Shown in pieces: positions 42,332 to 52,226 of a DNA stretch of 64,000 nucleotides. The DNA lies in the NCBI RefSeq assembly GCF_012563545.1, contig NZ_CP050804.1, forward strand, positions 1,674,001 through 1,738,000, written 5' to 3'. A model generated the notes under the pieces. That model was not told the origin of the DNA and did no database searches. It saw only the letters and a program-made list of their open reading frames with translations. The stretch comes from Arcanobacterium buesumense (GTDB lineage Bacteria > Actinomycetota > Actinomycetes > Actinomycetales > Actinomycetaceae). The translations under genes were made by a program, and so were the position numbers. The first letter of the stretch is position 1. Each line of letters begins with the position of its first letter.

Positions 42332-45300
42332 GAGCAACTCCCATGCGCCGCACAATATTCGCTAACACTCGTTCAATCTGGCTCCCGCGGCGTAATGCTA
42401 ATTCTTGACGCAACAAGGTCACATAATCATCAGTGGTCCGGTCAACACCGTCTGAGGCAATCCATAACAACAACTCTTCTAACTCGTTATCCGTATAACC
42501 AGCTAGTTGAAGACCCGGAATCACTGCTGGACGTGGCCGTGTGCGTCTTGGCTGAGCCGCCAGGGCATCAGCAGTCTCAACTGGGTGCTGTTCTTGCGGT
42601 TCACCCCACTCATCTACCGTTGGCACAACCACGTCATTATTGTTTCCACTGTTCTCCAGTACCGCGCGTACCCGTTCAATAACCCGCTGTGCCTGTCCTT
42701 GCGGATCAACGAATAGCGACGTCGAGAATGTTTGATATACCTGCCAGCCGTGGTACTCCAAAGTAGCTACCCGATAGCGGTCTCGACGGCGAAGCGAGGC
42801 CTGTTGTGCATATCCAAGATCGTCATAAACAACTGCAACCGCCCACTGGCCCGGAATATCCCGATGTCCAACAATCAACGGAATACGCCACTGTCCTTCA
42901 CCAACATTTGCCCGCGTCACGTAACCAGCTGCCTCGATACGACGTGCCAGATCCGCAAGCAATGGCGCAATTTCGCCTGAGCTTTCCGCAATCTCAACAT
43001 CCTTGCTGTAGCCACCTGCTTGCCCCAAAAGTTCGGCAAGCAACCGTGGGCCAGGAGTAGAAACGCGATTGAGGGAAATCTCGCCCGGCGCAATCGAAGA
43101 AATAATAGTCATTGATCCGCGCGCTGCTTCAATCGCATCAATCATCCCGGTTAAACCCACAGGCGTTGACAATGCTCCGAAAGAGTGCAAGACCCTCCCA
43201 TGAACAGTTTTGCCATACCCAACCGACAAAATCACGTGATCGCGCCGAATACTTGCAGCATTAAAAATATCGACGACGAGGAAGGGTTCACCCTGATCCC
43301 CGGCATACAACGCGGATAATTCTTTCGATTCAGTGCCAACATGCCGCAATGCTTCACGCACCCGATGAGCGTGCGCCGGCGAAACTGTAATCACTGCCAA
43401 CGACTGGTCAGGACGGCTCATTGCGTGGGCAAGAACTGCCTCAACCACCGCATCAACTTCGGCCTTTGGCGCTTCAACCGCGCCATCAGCAGACGGGCTA
43501 GGCACTCCACGGCCATCTACTACAATAAGCTGCGATTGCGTTACTGCCGCTACTGATGGGACTTGCGAAAGAACGTCGTCGTAACCATGTGCTCGTAAAG
43601 CCTGTAAAGAAAGATCATCGAGTCGGGCACGATTCGTTGGCAACTGACGCACCGGCAAGGTGCTCGCCAAGCTTCGCAGTGCACCATTTTCTCGTTCAAC
43701 AACGCCCGCCCGGCGCACATCTCCAAAAACTACCTGTTGGCGCCCGCGTGTTAAAGCACCAGCAACCGAAGCAACACTCGCATTATCTGACACATCCATC
43801 ATGACCAGATCAACCCACGGCATCGGCGGAATAAATTCAGCAGCAATTGTTGCTGGCACGATCCATACCGGCCGGGCAACCTGCACTAGCCGTTGATACG
43901 TGGCAATAACGTCTCGCAGTACTGAAACACCATGCCGAGCCAACAGACTATCGAGTTTAAGAGTATCTTGACGCCGATCAATCATGAGTGAACGTGCATT
44001 ATTCACTACTGCTAATTTAACTGGGCCAGCAAGCGAAGCACAGTGTGCCTCGTCCAAAGTACGGAAATCTGTAACGAGCTCGTCAAGATCTTGTGGACCC
44101 AAATGAGCTAGTGCAGAAGATTTAACAATCAATTGCTCGAAAACTGACGAGGCATACGCCAAATCAAATTCCGCATCAACGAGTTGGGCTGGCACTTCAC
44201 GCCGCAACATATCGTCAACAAAACGCTCTAAACCACGCTCACGTAACGCGTTCAACGCCGCGTTACGATCTGGCAGAATCATCATATGTTCGCCATCTGC
44301 GGCAAGGGCATTAATTCGATGTTGTAGCTTGTCAAAGTCAAGTGTATGGAAGTCTTCATCAGCTAAATGCTCAGACAAGAAAGCCAAGTCAGCAACAAGT
44401 TCCTCACTTGTTTCTTGCATATGTGCTAATCCTTGAGGTAACTGCGGCCAGCCACCTTCTGCCGTATAACGACGCCAGGTTTCACGACGCTCCTCAACCT
44501 TGGCTAGCTCATCATGAAGATCGGCAACCACTGCCCCTGGGCGAACCAGGTCCTGAGCTTGTTTCTTAAAACGCCGACGTTCCCCACCACGCATCGAATG
44601 ACCATGCTTATCGCGCCAATCGCGTGACGCAGTAGCAATCACCATATCCATTGGTGAAGTTTCGAAAATCTGAGGAACAAAAATATCAAGCGATTGGGCA
44701 ATACCGTCTAGAACGTTGATCTGTTCTAGCCATTGTGCCAAGGTTCGTGCTTGTTGTAAACCAGTTTCACCGGCGGCGCGAGAAGATTGATTAACGACTC
44801 CAGCAATAGATTTCTGTAGCCGCTGAACTGCCGCCAAAGCAGTTTCTCCGGTTTGTGGATCGGCAATATCGGTATTGATCCATGCCGAGTGAGTAATGTG
44901 TGAATCGAATGCGTGAGATTGACCAGCTTGAGCAATTAAATCATGTATTTTGCTCAGTTCCTCACCAGTCATGTTGTTAAGAGTATGGCTGTCAAAACGC
45001 ACCTTCGTTAATGGTGCTTGCTTACCTTCAGTAGCGGCAGCAAGTTTTTCGAGCAAATCATATACCGATACTCCCCACTGCGGATCAACATCATGAAGTT
45101 CACGCATAAATGTTTCGATGACGTTGCGAACTTCCATGAGACGAGCACGCCGAGCTAAGGTTTCATCCATTGCAAGTTCCGGACGCTCCACACGCATTCC
45201 GGTACGTAACCGCATAGGAATAGCTTCGACGTCGGAAAAGTCAGCAACCAGATCCGCTAAACCATGCTTTTCTAGTTCACTCACCAGGTCTGCGGCACTG

Positions 45301-46580
45301 GCGGCACGGGAGGGAACAATCATCAGTGACCGACCAGAGGCCACCGCATCGGCAGCCACGGCAGCCATTGTCGGGATTCTACGTGACCCCGGCGGGCAGT
45401 CCACCACAAGGGAACGCCCGGCAGCTACTGCCTCTACGACGTCAAGCTCACTAGGATCGAGATCACCAACGCCGCGCTCACTTTCTGGGTTACGATCCGC
45501 GCTATTCCCAGGAGGTAGTAGCAATGCACACCGCTCACGCGATTGTGGATCACCAGCGAGCGCTAACATCAGTGTAGAAGTACGGATATACGGTTCCATC
45601 GCTTCTAGATCAGCGAGCATCATGCGTTCCGGCTGGAAGAAAGACCCCAAAATCACTTTCGGTTCATAGGAGAAACCAGGAAGATAGATTCGGCCTAGCT
45701 CATTCATTCGAGTAATCAAGACATCAACTGAACTACCTTCGGTAGCCAATTGACGTAGTGCAGCCAATTCTTCTGCGGCGGCACCATGGTTGCGTAAAGC
45801 ACGAATAACAACAGGATTAATTTCAGCGGCGTCCACAAGCTGGACTAGCGCATCTTTTTGCGATGGGAAGAAAAGACGAACTGGACGGAAAATACCTGGT
45901 TCTGTGATAGTCCTTGCCTCGCGAACCTCATCAGCAGATTTCTTGTTCGCTTCTACGCCCTCATCAGTGACATCGGTATGGGTGTCAAGCTCCAAGAACT
46001 CACCTTCTGATAGGTGTAACTCCCCAGTAACGTCATAGTTGGGCTGTGGCATCTCAGTGGATGTTTGTTCTGGTAATTCAGTCCACGTCATTGCTCCTAC
46101 GGACAAACTTGCCGGAGCATGACCGTAGGTTTGCGCTGTTTGATCAAGATCCTCACGCAATCGTGCCAGCTGGATTTTTGCTTGCGCTAAAGAACGCTCT
46201 TCGCGAATCAATGATGAAAGCCGAGTAGCTTGGTAGCCATAAAATTGTACTGATCCAGTGGGGTGAATCTGAGTTAAGTCGATACGCCCAGGAGTGCGCT
46301 GGGCCTCGCGTTGATCGGCAATTTGTGCTTGTGCATTAAGCTCAGCATGCCACTGAGTATAGGCAAGGTCCATCAGCTGATCTCGGGAAATAATCATTTC
46401 CGGTTTACGATCCGGGGCACTGTGGGGTGGTTCCTCCGCTGATATCTGAGCCGTGGCTGCCTCATCAGTATCACTCTTTTGTTCCGCAGGTGTCACCGGC
46501 GGCGCGACAGCAGGATCGATCGTCAGCTCATCGTCGTTCATTTCTGGAACGGCGTTCTTCTTACGTTTAAAAAAACTCAC
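42318..46580 (-). CDS. Very large SF1 helicase/endonuclease-like protein with eroded catalytic motifs
   Basis: 1420-residue cytoplasmic protein with the layout of DUF4011/AAA-type SF1 helicases fused to a Vsr-like (MTES_1575) nuclease. The N-terminal part has IDLTQIHPTGSVQFYG and ATRLSSLIRE. The Walker A position reads DCPPGSRRIPT near 395 instead of PPGTGKT. Motif II is DLVMMDVSDN near 927 instead of DLVIFDEAS. Motif III is FGDVRRAG. The GYG segment is kept (ILSVGYGKTVHG) but motif VI is GMIDAIEAARG. The nuclease-like segment near 1215-1290 keeps RRRDRYRVATLEYHGW but has IPLIV where IDLAV is usual. The GTG at 46580 follows AGGTGAG. Length is intact, so it is a conserved pseudoenzyme candidate and not a broken gene. 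Confidence 0.8.
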   Translation of the reverse strand: MSFFKRKKNAVPEMNDDELTIDPAVAPPVTPAEQKSDTDEAATAQISAEEPPHSAPDRKPEMIISRDQLMDLAYTQWHAELNAQAQIADQREAQRTPGRIDLTQIHPTGSVQFYGYQATRLSSLIREERSLAQAKIQLARLREDLDQTAQTYGHAPASLSVGAMTWTELPEQTSTEMPQPNYDVTGELHLSEGEFLELDTHTDVTDEGVEANKKSADEVREARTITEPGIFRPVRLFFPSQKDALVQLVDAAEINPVVIRALRNHGAAAEELAALRQLATEGSSVDVLITRMNELGRIYLPGFSYEPKVILGSFFQPERMMLADLEAMEPYIRTSTLMLALAGDPQSRERCALLLPPGNSADRNPESERGVGDLDPSELDVVEAVAAGRSLVVDCPPGSRRIPTMAAVAADAVASGRSLMIVPSRAASAADLVSELEKHGLADLVADFSDVEAIPMRLRTGMRVERPELAMDETLARRARLMEVRNVIETFMRELHDVDPQWGVSVYDLLEKLAAATEGKQAPLTKVRFDSHTLNNMTGEELSKIHDLIAQAGQSHAFDSHITHSAWINTDIADPQTGETALAAVQRLQKSIAGVVNQSSRAAGETGLQQARTLAQWLEQINVLDGIAQSLDIFVPQIFETSPMDMVIATASRDWRDKHGHSMRGGERRRFKKQAQDLVRPGAVVADLHDELAKVEERRETWRRYTAEGGWPQLPQGLAHMQETSEELVADLAFLSEHLADEDFHTLDFDKLQHRINALAADGEHMMILPDRNAALNALRERGLERFVDDMLRREVPAQLVDAEFDLAYASSVFEQLIVKSSALAHLGPQDLDELVTDFRTLDEAHCASLAGPVKLAVVNNARSLMIDRRQDTLKLDSLLARHGVSVLRDVIATYQRLVQVARPVWIVPATIAAEFIPPMPWVDLVMMDVSDNASVASVAGALTRGRQQVVFGDVRRAGVVERENGALRSLASTLPVRQLPTNRARLDDLSLQALRAHGYDDVLSQVPSVAAVTQSQLIVVDGRGVPSPSADGAVEAPKAEVDAVVEAVLAHAMSRPDQSLAVITVSPAHAHRVREALRHVGTESKELSALYAGDQGEPFLVVDIFNAASIRRDHVILSVGYGKTVHGRVLHSFGALSTPVGLTGMIDAIEAARGSMTIISSIAPGEISLNRVSTPGPRLLAELLGQAGGYSKDVEIAESSGEIAPLLADLARRIEAAGYVTRANVGEGQWRIPLIVGHRDIPGQWAVAVVYDDLGYAQQASLRRRDRYRVATLEYHGWQVYQTFSTSLFVDPQGQAQRVIERVRAVLENSGNNNDVVVPTVDEWGEPQEQHPVETADALAAQPRRTRPRPAVIPGLQLAGYTDNELEELLLWIASDGVDRTTDDYVTLLRQELALRRGSQIERVLANIVRRMGVARDEQ

Positions 46581-46623
46581 GTTTCTCACCTATCGCTGTC
46601 GTAACTCATCGTCGCAATACACG

Positions 46624-47532
46624 TTATCGTGCTACTGCTTCCTTGTGGGTTTCGCAATACACTGGCTTTTGAGCGCAGTTGTCACACGTCACGAGACGCA
46701 TCCGGCATGACGGCTCGTCACAATTGTGCAACTTACCTGTGGGAGTGCCACAACCGTGGCATGTCCCAATGACGTCGACGTCTCCGCCGTCGAATTCCAT
46801 CACTTCACGATTGTCAAAAACTGTCAGTGAACCCTTCCACCGTCCAGTGTTGCCAAACATTTCTCCATATCGCACGATACCGCCGTCGAGCTGCATGACT
46901 TTGTCAAACCCGCGTTTCTTCATCAACGCAGTCAACACTTCACAGCGGATACCGCCAGTACAATATGCCAAAATCGGCTTGTCTTTAAGATCATCGTATT
47001 CGCCGGATTCAAGAATTGAAATGAAGTCGTGGGTAGTCATCGTTGGTGGAACAACCGCTCCATCAAAACGTCCCACTTCGGCTTCAATAGCGTTACGTCC
47101 GTCAAAGAACACCAGATCCGGATTATCCGCAATCACTTGTTCAACGTCTGCTGGCTTGACCCGTTTTCCGCCACCAACGATACCGTTTTCGTCTACTTCG
47201 AGTTCTTCCGGAGCCCCAAACGCCACGATCTCTTTGCGCACTTTCACAGAAAGCCGCGGGAAATCAGACGCATAGCCTTCGGCGTCTGTGCCTAAACCTT
47301 GAGATATCTTCCATTCGATATCTGCGAAACCCGGATATTGCTTCATGCGTTTGACATAGGCTTTACACGCATCAATCGTGCCACCAACGGTGGCGTTAAT
47401 GCCGTGTTCGGAAATCAGAATCCGGCCACGGAGCTTCAGGCGCTCACATAAATCCCACTGCCACAGTTTCATAGCAACCGGATCGGCAATCGGTGTGAAT
47501 TTATAGAAGAGTAAAACTCGAGAAAGCGCCAC
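46624..47532 (-). CDS. trhO: tRNA uridine(34) hydroxylase TrhO (rhodanese family)
   Basis: Oxygen-dependent enzyme that hydroxylates U34 of certain tRNAs. The 302-residue protein has the acylphosphatase-like N-terminal domain (ISEHGINATVGG), the rhodanese domain with the active Cys in AYCTGGIRCE, and a C-terminal Cys-rich zinc segment (CHGCGTPTGKLHNC and CDNCAQKPVYCE). AGGGG precedes the GTG start. It is next to tRNA-Arg. Confidence 0.93.
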   Translation of the reverse strand: MALSRVLLFYKFTPIADPVAMKLWQWDLCERLKLRGRILISEHGINATVGGTIDACKAYVKRMKQYPGFADIEWKISQGLGTDAEGYASDFPRLSVKVRKEIVAFGAPEELEVDENGIVGGGKRVKPADVEQVIADNPDLVFFDGRNAIEAEVGRFDGAVVPPTMTTHDFISILESGEYDDLKDKPILAYCTGGIRCEVLTALMKKRGFDKVMQLDGGIVRYGEMFGNTGRWKGSLTVFDNREVMEFDGGDVDVIGTCHGCGTPTGKLHNCDEPSCRMRLVTCDNCAQKPVYCETHKEAVAR

Positions 47533-47583
47533 AATAGTCCCCTTTTCGCGGTGTCCCAGATGTTGTCTGGCGTGGAAAACACG

Positions 47584-47656
47584 TGCCCCCGATAGGAATC
47601 GAACCTACGACACCGGCTTTAGGAGAGCCGTGCTCTATCCACTGAGCTACGAGGGC
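47584..47656 (-). tRNA. tRNA-Arg (anticodon CCT)
   Basis: 73-base cloverleaf with acceptor GCCCTCG/CGGGGGC and discriminator A. The D arm contains GCTCAGTGGATAGAGC. The anticodon stem CGGCT/AGCCG encloses loop CTCCTAA, anticodon CCT, reading AGG. The T arm contains GGTTCGATTCC. CCA is not encoded. Confidence 0.95.
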
Positions 47657-47742
47657 GAGTACCCCACACGTAGTGAAGTACTCACCTAGTCTAGCGGAAA
47701 AGCAGGACAATATTGAATATGCCACCCGGCTGACGCCAGTGT

Positions 47743-48660
47743 TTATTTCGGTTCTGGGCCGTGATCGTCACCGGGGCGAACTCGACGTGGAACAACCATC
47801 GTTGGGCAAGCAGCAGTGGCTAGGACACTTTGTGAGGTAGATCCGAGGAGTAATCCAGCAAATCCGCCACGCCCGCGCGTGCCGAGAACGAGGAGATCAA
47901 CGTCTGTGGAAAGTTCGGAAAGGATTTGCGCCGGATTTCCCTCAACGGCATGAACCTCAACATCTATTGCCCGTCCCTCATCAACCTCGGCTAGTTGTTC
48001 TTTCATCGATTCCGTGACTTCCTCAAGGAAACCGCGACGGAACGTATCTGCTGGAATCCAGGTTGCTGCAACAGTATTAATCGTAGCAATGACCGAGAGT
48101 TTGGCATCCCATCGATCAGCTTCCCACACTGCGCGTTGGAGTGCAGTTTTGGCATGTTCCGACCCGTCCACTCCGACAACAATGTGTTTGATCGGTATAT
48201 CGTCCACAGTTTTTTCTGCTGGGACAACGACGGTAGGACAGTAAGAATTTGAAGGTACGGCAGAGGATACGGTACGTAGAAGCCGATCGGCGAGAGCATT
48301 CGAGCTTGCTTGACGTCCGCCAACGACGACGAGGGCAACTTTCTTCGACATTTCGACCAAGATTTCGGTCGGGTCACCAAATTCGAGCGACCAGGTAACC
48401 TCAACGCCTTGGTCACGCACTTCCGCAGCAACTTCGTGGATCATCTCTTCAGCTGCTTGATAAAGGAAACCTGAATCGCCTACCGGGATGCGCGCCGCGC
48501 TGGTAGGAACGAATTCTGGCGCATAACTCGGCAGTTCGTATGCACACACTAAATGCAGTCGCGCTTGGCGGGCTTTTGCTTGAGCATGTGCCCAAGTGAG
48601 TGCGCTCCGGGATGCCGACGAACCATCAATTCCAACGACGACGATATTTTCATGTGACAT
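47743..48660 (-). CDS. Universal stress protein, tandem Usp domains
   Basis: Cytosolic stress protein of 305 residues with two UspA domains (about 1-145 and 155-295). The second has the full ATP loop VLGTRGRGGFAGLLLGSTSQS. The first has a weaker form VVGGRQASSNALADRLL. Tandem ATP-binding Usp proteins are typical of actinobacteria and respond to starvation or hypoxia. AGGAGG precedes the ATG. Confidence 0.94.
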   Translation of the reverse strand: MSHENIVVVGIDGSSASRSALTWAHAQAKARQARLHLVCAYELPSYAPEFVPTSAARIPVGDSGFLYQAAEEMIHEVAAEVRDQGVEVTWSLEFGDPTEILVEMSKKVALVVVGGRQASSNALADRLLRTVSSAVPSNSYCPTVVVPAEKTVDDIPIKHIVVGVDGSEHAKTALQRAVWEADRWDAKLSVIATINTVAATWIPADTFRRGFLEEVTESMKEQLAEVDEGRAIDVEVHAVEGNPAQILSELSTDVDLLVLGTRGRGGFAGLLLGSTSQSVLATAACPTMVVPRRVRPGDDHGPEPK

Positions 48661-48726
48661 AACAACCTCCTGTGGTATATATCAATTATCGCACGTTTAT
48701 GAGTTTGTGGCGAGCGTCACCGAATA

Positions 48727-48763
48727 AAAGTAGAGGACATGCCGTTGGCATGTCCTCTACTTT
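48727..48763 (-). terminator. Terminator after the NlpC/P60 gene
   Basis: A 17-base perfect stem (AAAGTAGAGGACATGCC with its complement) and a three-base loop. The minus strand continues CTACTTTTATTCG, giving a short T-run. It lies 14 bases past the stop. Confidence 0.88.
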
Positions 48764-48776
48764 AAACTTGACTAAA

Positions 48777-49511
48777 TTATCGACCGATTCGTACGTATGT
48801 TGGGTTACCGTAGAGCGGCGATTCGTAAGTACCAGTTGCTGGAGTGTGGGCTGCGATGTGCATACCGTTACCAGTGTAGATACCTACGTGACCTGGCCAG
48901 TAAACAAGATCGCCTGGTTGAGCTTGGCTTGCGGAAACAATTGTTCCGGCCGAAACCTGAGCACCGGCGGTACGTGGCAATCCGACACCTGCCTGAGCAT
49001 ATACCCAAGAGGTAAATCCAGAGCAATCCCAGCCAGCTGGAGTGGAACCACCCCACACATAAGGTGTTCCAGAGTATGCCCGAGCAATCGAGACGATATC
49101 GCCTGAAGCGATAGCCTGTGCCGGAGCAGGAGCTGAAGCAACAGCCAGAGTAGCGTTGGAGCGAGACGGGGTAGCAATTTCAGCAACCGGAGCCTCACTT
49201 GCCTCAACAACGTCATTGCCGAGATCAACTTGTGCCGAAACACCTTCGATGGACCATTCGCCAGCCGCGGCATCATCTAGCGTAACGCTTTGGATATTTG
49301 CGCCCTGCTCTGTGTTAGCAGCAACATCACCAAGGGAAACAGATGCCTTAGCAACATCTTCTGGAGCTACTTCATTTTCATTTCCCGGGGCTGCCATTGC
49401 GACTGGGATACCAGCGCCAGCGATAACGCCAAGAGCACCCGCGAGCGCCAATCCGCGCACAGCGTTCGGATTCTTAACGTCTACTGGCTTTGCGATCGAG
49501 TGTCGTCCCAT
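48777..49511 (-). CDS. NlpC/P60-family peptidoglycan hydrolase
   Basis: Secreted cell-wall endopeptidase of 244 residues. The N terminus is basic, followed by a hydrophobic segment ALAGALGVIAGAGIPVAMA and Ala, which looks like a signal peptide (about residues 20-42). A spacer of about 80 residues leads to the NlpC/P60 domain with the catalytic Cys in GWDCSGFTSWVY, His in WPGHVGIYTG and His in GMHIAAHTP. It would cleave the stem peptide of peptidoglycan. The 230 bases upstream are AT-rich; I saw no c-di-AMP riboswitch there. Confidence 0.93.
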   Translation of the reverse strand: MGRHSIAKPVDVKNPNAVRGLALAGALGVIAGAGIPVAMAAPGNENEVAPEDVAKASVSLGDVAANTEQGANIQSVTLDDAAAGEWSIEGVSAQVDLGNDVVEASEAPVAEIATPSRSNATLAVASAPAPAQAIASGDIVSIARAYSGTPYVWGGSTPAGWDCSGFTSWVYAQAGVGLPRTAGAQVSAGTIVSASQAQPGDLVYWPGHVGIYTGNGMHIAAHTPATGTYESPLYGNPTYVRIGR

Positions 49512-49741
49512 TGCTTACTATCTCCATTTATGTCTAGGTTTGAGCAACTAGTTTTTAACTAGCACACTCTTAGGCACAAGAAAGACACTACAACGTTTAT
49601 AACGATTGAGCAACAATTTGACACACCACGATAACTTTTTCGCCAAAATATAATTTTTCATTTCCGATTTTCGTTGATATACCAACAAATATTACATCAA
49701 GTGATTCACATTACAAAATGTTATCTTCTGTTATTTTTTTG

Positions 49742-50419
49742 TTATTTTAACGCGACGTAAACATGGTTGGCCAGATCATCCGGCACCGCAACCCGCGTAC
49801 CACCAAGATCAATAACAGTCATATCGTCAGCACTCACAACACCTTCAGCACCTGGCACAACACCTAAATCACTTAAGTCTGCCAGACCTTCTTCATCAAC
49901 CTGAATGAGTTCCGCGATACGGGCGATAACCACTTTTTTCCCAACGACCGATTCGTGATTAAGTGGCACAAGCCCATCATCGCAACCGCAACGCATATCT
50001 TCTGGTTGCGGATCAGCACTTGGCATCGGGTTACCAAAAGGATCTGTTTCTGGCTGACCTAGCAACTCACTAATGTGCTCTGCAGCTTGCTCAGAAATTG
50101 CGTGCTCCCAGCGGCAGGCCTCATTATGAACCTGCTCCCACGGCATCTTAATAACATTGAGAAGTAATACCTCCGCCAATCGATGCCGGCGCACAACCGC
50201 TGCAGCGCGTGCATATCCTGCTGGAGTAAAGGTAATCTCACGTCTGTCATCGAGCTTAATTAAACCGTCACGCTCCAAACGTGCGACGGTTTCGGAAACA
50301 GTGGGACCCGATTGCCCCAAACGCTCAACGATGCGCGCACGAAGCGGCGGAACACCCTCTTCAACAAGCTCATAGATCGTCTTGAGATACATTTCGGTGG
50401 TATCCATTAGTTCACTCAT
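49742..50419 (-). CDS. DtxR/IdeR-family iron-dependent repressor
   Basis: Metal-activated repressor of 225 residues. The winged helix reads PPLRARIVERLGQSGPTVSE with VARLERDGL. With the start at 50419 (AGGAAGG upstream) every metal ligand falls at the same number as in C. diphtheriae DtxR: Met10, His79, Glu83, His98, Cys102, Glu105 and His106 (VHNEACRWEH). A C-terminal SH3-like domain follows. The DtxR box at 7391-7409 is its expected target. Iron rather than manganese specificity is inferred from Cys102 and that box. Confidence 0.93.
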   Translation of the reverse strand: MSELMDTTEMYLKTIYELVEEGVPPLRARIVERLGQSGPTVSETVARLERDGLIKLDDRREITFTPAGYARAAAVVRRHRLAEVLLLNVIKMPWEQVHNEACRWEHAISEQAAEHISELLGQPETDPFGNPMPSADPQPEDMRCGCDDGLVPLNHESVVGKKVVIARIAELIQVDEEGLADLSDLGVVPGAEGVVSADDMTVIDLGGTRVAVPDDLANHVYVALK

Positions 50420-50589
50420 CGCACACCCCTTCCTAACGCTCATGTTACTGATAAGGTCTGACAAAAACTTGACAACCGGGTTTAGTCAATAAAAAGCTTG
50501 CTTAATTAGTTTTATTCCCCCGCAGCACTCCACGCCGCTACCTATATATATTGTATCAACTTCCACATCTATCGCCCGGCAGTAACATA

Positions 50590-50632
50590 AAGCAGCGTTC
50601 AGCTAGCTCATGTGTCTAGCTGAACGCTGCTT
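50590..50632 (-). terminator. Terminator after the purine permease
   Basis: A 17-base perfect stem (AAGCAGCGTTCAGCTAG with its complement), nine-base loop, 30 bases past the stop. The minus strand continues TATGTTACTG. Confidence 0.8.
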
Positions 50633-50661
50633 AATTATGACGCCTAGATGAGGCTTACTAG

Positions 50662-52146
50662 TTAGCTCACTCCAAGGATACGGGTGATTGGTTCTAGTGC
50701 AAAGTAGATGACGAAAATTAACGACGTTAAGTACATGAGCAGATGAACCTTTTTAGCATTGCCCAACACCATCTCCACAATCACGTAAACGATGAAGCCA
50801 ATACCGATACCTACGGTGATCGAGTAAGTAAAAGGCATGAAGACAATAGCCATAAAGGAAGGAATAGCTACACGCAGATCCTGCCATGGAATTTCTGCTA
50901 CTTGTTGCATAATCAGGAAGCCAACAACAACCAAGGCTGGCGCGGCTGCTTCAGTTGGCACCACAGAGAATAGTGGAGCGAGGAAAGTTGCCAACAAGAA
51001 TGCCACTCCGGTAACGATTGACGCTAATCCGGTACGCGCTCCTTCAGCAACACCCGTCGAAGATTCCACGAAGGAGGTATTGGTCGATACGCCACCCATT
51101 CCACCGGCGATAACGCCCAAGGAGTCAATGAGAAGGATCTGGCGGGTGCGTGGAACTTGCCCAGTTTCGTCGACAAGATTTGCTTCAGTTCCCACCGCAA
51201 CCATCGTTCCAAGAGTGTCGAAAAAGTCGGCAAGCATGATGGAGAATGTTAAGACGACGACGGCGATGATACCGACTTTTTGGAATGGCCCAATCAATGA
51301 GAACTGGCCGAGGGTAGAAAAGTCTGGTGTTTGGATTGGGCTTCCTGGCAGTGCTGGCACTGTCAATCCCCATCCACCCGGGTTTTCTGGACCGACGTTT
51401 CCTAGGTGCGCAAATCGTTCGATAATAATCGACAGTACCGTGCCGGTAACAATACCGATTAAAAGTGCGCCTTTAATGTTTCGGATCATCAAAATAATGA
51501 TGGTTAATAGGGCAATAACGAAAACCACCAACGGCCACGTTGAAATAGAACCGTTAACTGCGAAGGATACTGGCGTACCAACTCCTGGCCGGACGATTCC
51601 AGCATTGACTAGCCCGATGAAGGCGATGAACAGACCAATACCAACCGAGATTGCCGATCGAAGGAACTTTGGTACCGCCCGGAAAATTGCTTCGCGCAAT
51701 CCGGTGAGCACCAAAAGGACGATAACGATACCTTCGATGACGACGATACCCATGCCGTCTGCCCACGTCATGCCTGGAATTTTAACGAATCCAGCAATCA
51801 TTCCATTCAAGCCAAGACCAGCAGCAAGCGCGATTGGGAAGTTAGCTACTGCACCCATGAGGATGCTCATCACGCCAGCAATTAACGAGGTTGCCGCTGC
51901 GATTGCGGGAATATTTGGCTCAGTCCCACCACCCAGATAAGCGCCAGTTGAATCTGGCCCAGAAAGAATGATGGGGTTGAGAACGAGAATATAGACCATC
52001 GAGAAGAAAGTGACGATACCGCCACGGACTTCTTGCATAAGCGAGGAACCTCGCTGGGAAATATTGAAGTAAGCATCGAGGAAGGACGACGACGCAGATT
52101 CCGCAACAGGCTGTTTTACTGGGGCAGCTCCCGTAGTGCTCTTCAC
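50662..52146 (-). CDS. NCS2-family purine permease (AzgA-like)
   Basis: Membrane symporter of 494 residues with about 12-14 helices. The family signatures are FFSMVYILVLNPIILS near the N terminus, ADFFDTLGTMVAVGTEAN and VSTNTSFVESSTGVAEGARTG. This is the AzgA/PbuG group, which imports adenine, guanine or hypoxanthine. No purine riboswitch is visible in the 80-base gap after manA. It ends with a good terminator. Confidence 0.92.
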   Translation of the reverse strand: MKSTTGAAPVKQPVAESASSSFLDAYFNISQRGSSLMQEVRGGIVTFFSMVYILVLNPIILSGPDSTGAYLGGGTEPNIPAIAAATSLIAGVMSILMGAVANFPIALAAGLGLNGMIAGFVKIPGMTWADGMGIVVIEGIVIVLLVLTGLREAIFRAVPKFLRSAISVGIGLFIAFIGLVNAGIVRPGVGTPVSFAVNGSISTWPLVVFVIALLTIIILMIRNIKGALLIGIVTGTVLSIIIERFAHLGNVGPENPGGWGLTVPALPGSPIQTPDFSTLGQFSLIGPFQKVGIIAVVVLTFSIMLADFFDTLGTMVAVGTEANLVDETGQVPRTRQILLIDSLGVIAGGMGGVSTNTSFVESSTGVAEGARTGLASIVTGVAFLLATFLAPLFSVVPTEAAAPALVVVGFLIMQQVAEIPWQDLRVAIPSFMAIVFMPFTYSITVGIGIGFIVYVIVEMVLGNAKKVHLLMYLTSLIFVIYFALEPITRILGVS

Positions 52147-52226
52147 TTACTTAACTCTCACATAGGATTTATCTGAGCAGCTACAGAAGTTCACATAGTA
52201 AGACGAAAAATATTCACACTTTGAGA

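Noticed and set aside
42318-46580. Reading the large helicase-like gene as an active anti-phage defence helicase
   Set aside because: Walker A, motif II and motif VI residues are missing, and no defence genes are adjacent. A defence role remains only a guess.
49512-49741. Possible c-di-AMP (ydaO) riboswitch before the NlpC/P60 gene
   Set aside because: Such riboswitches often precede wall hydrolases in actinobacteria, but none of the conserved sequence blocks is visible here.
52147-52226. Possible purine riboswitch before the NCS2 permease
   Set aside because: The 80-base gap has no three-way junction or conserved purine-aptamer sequence.
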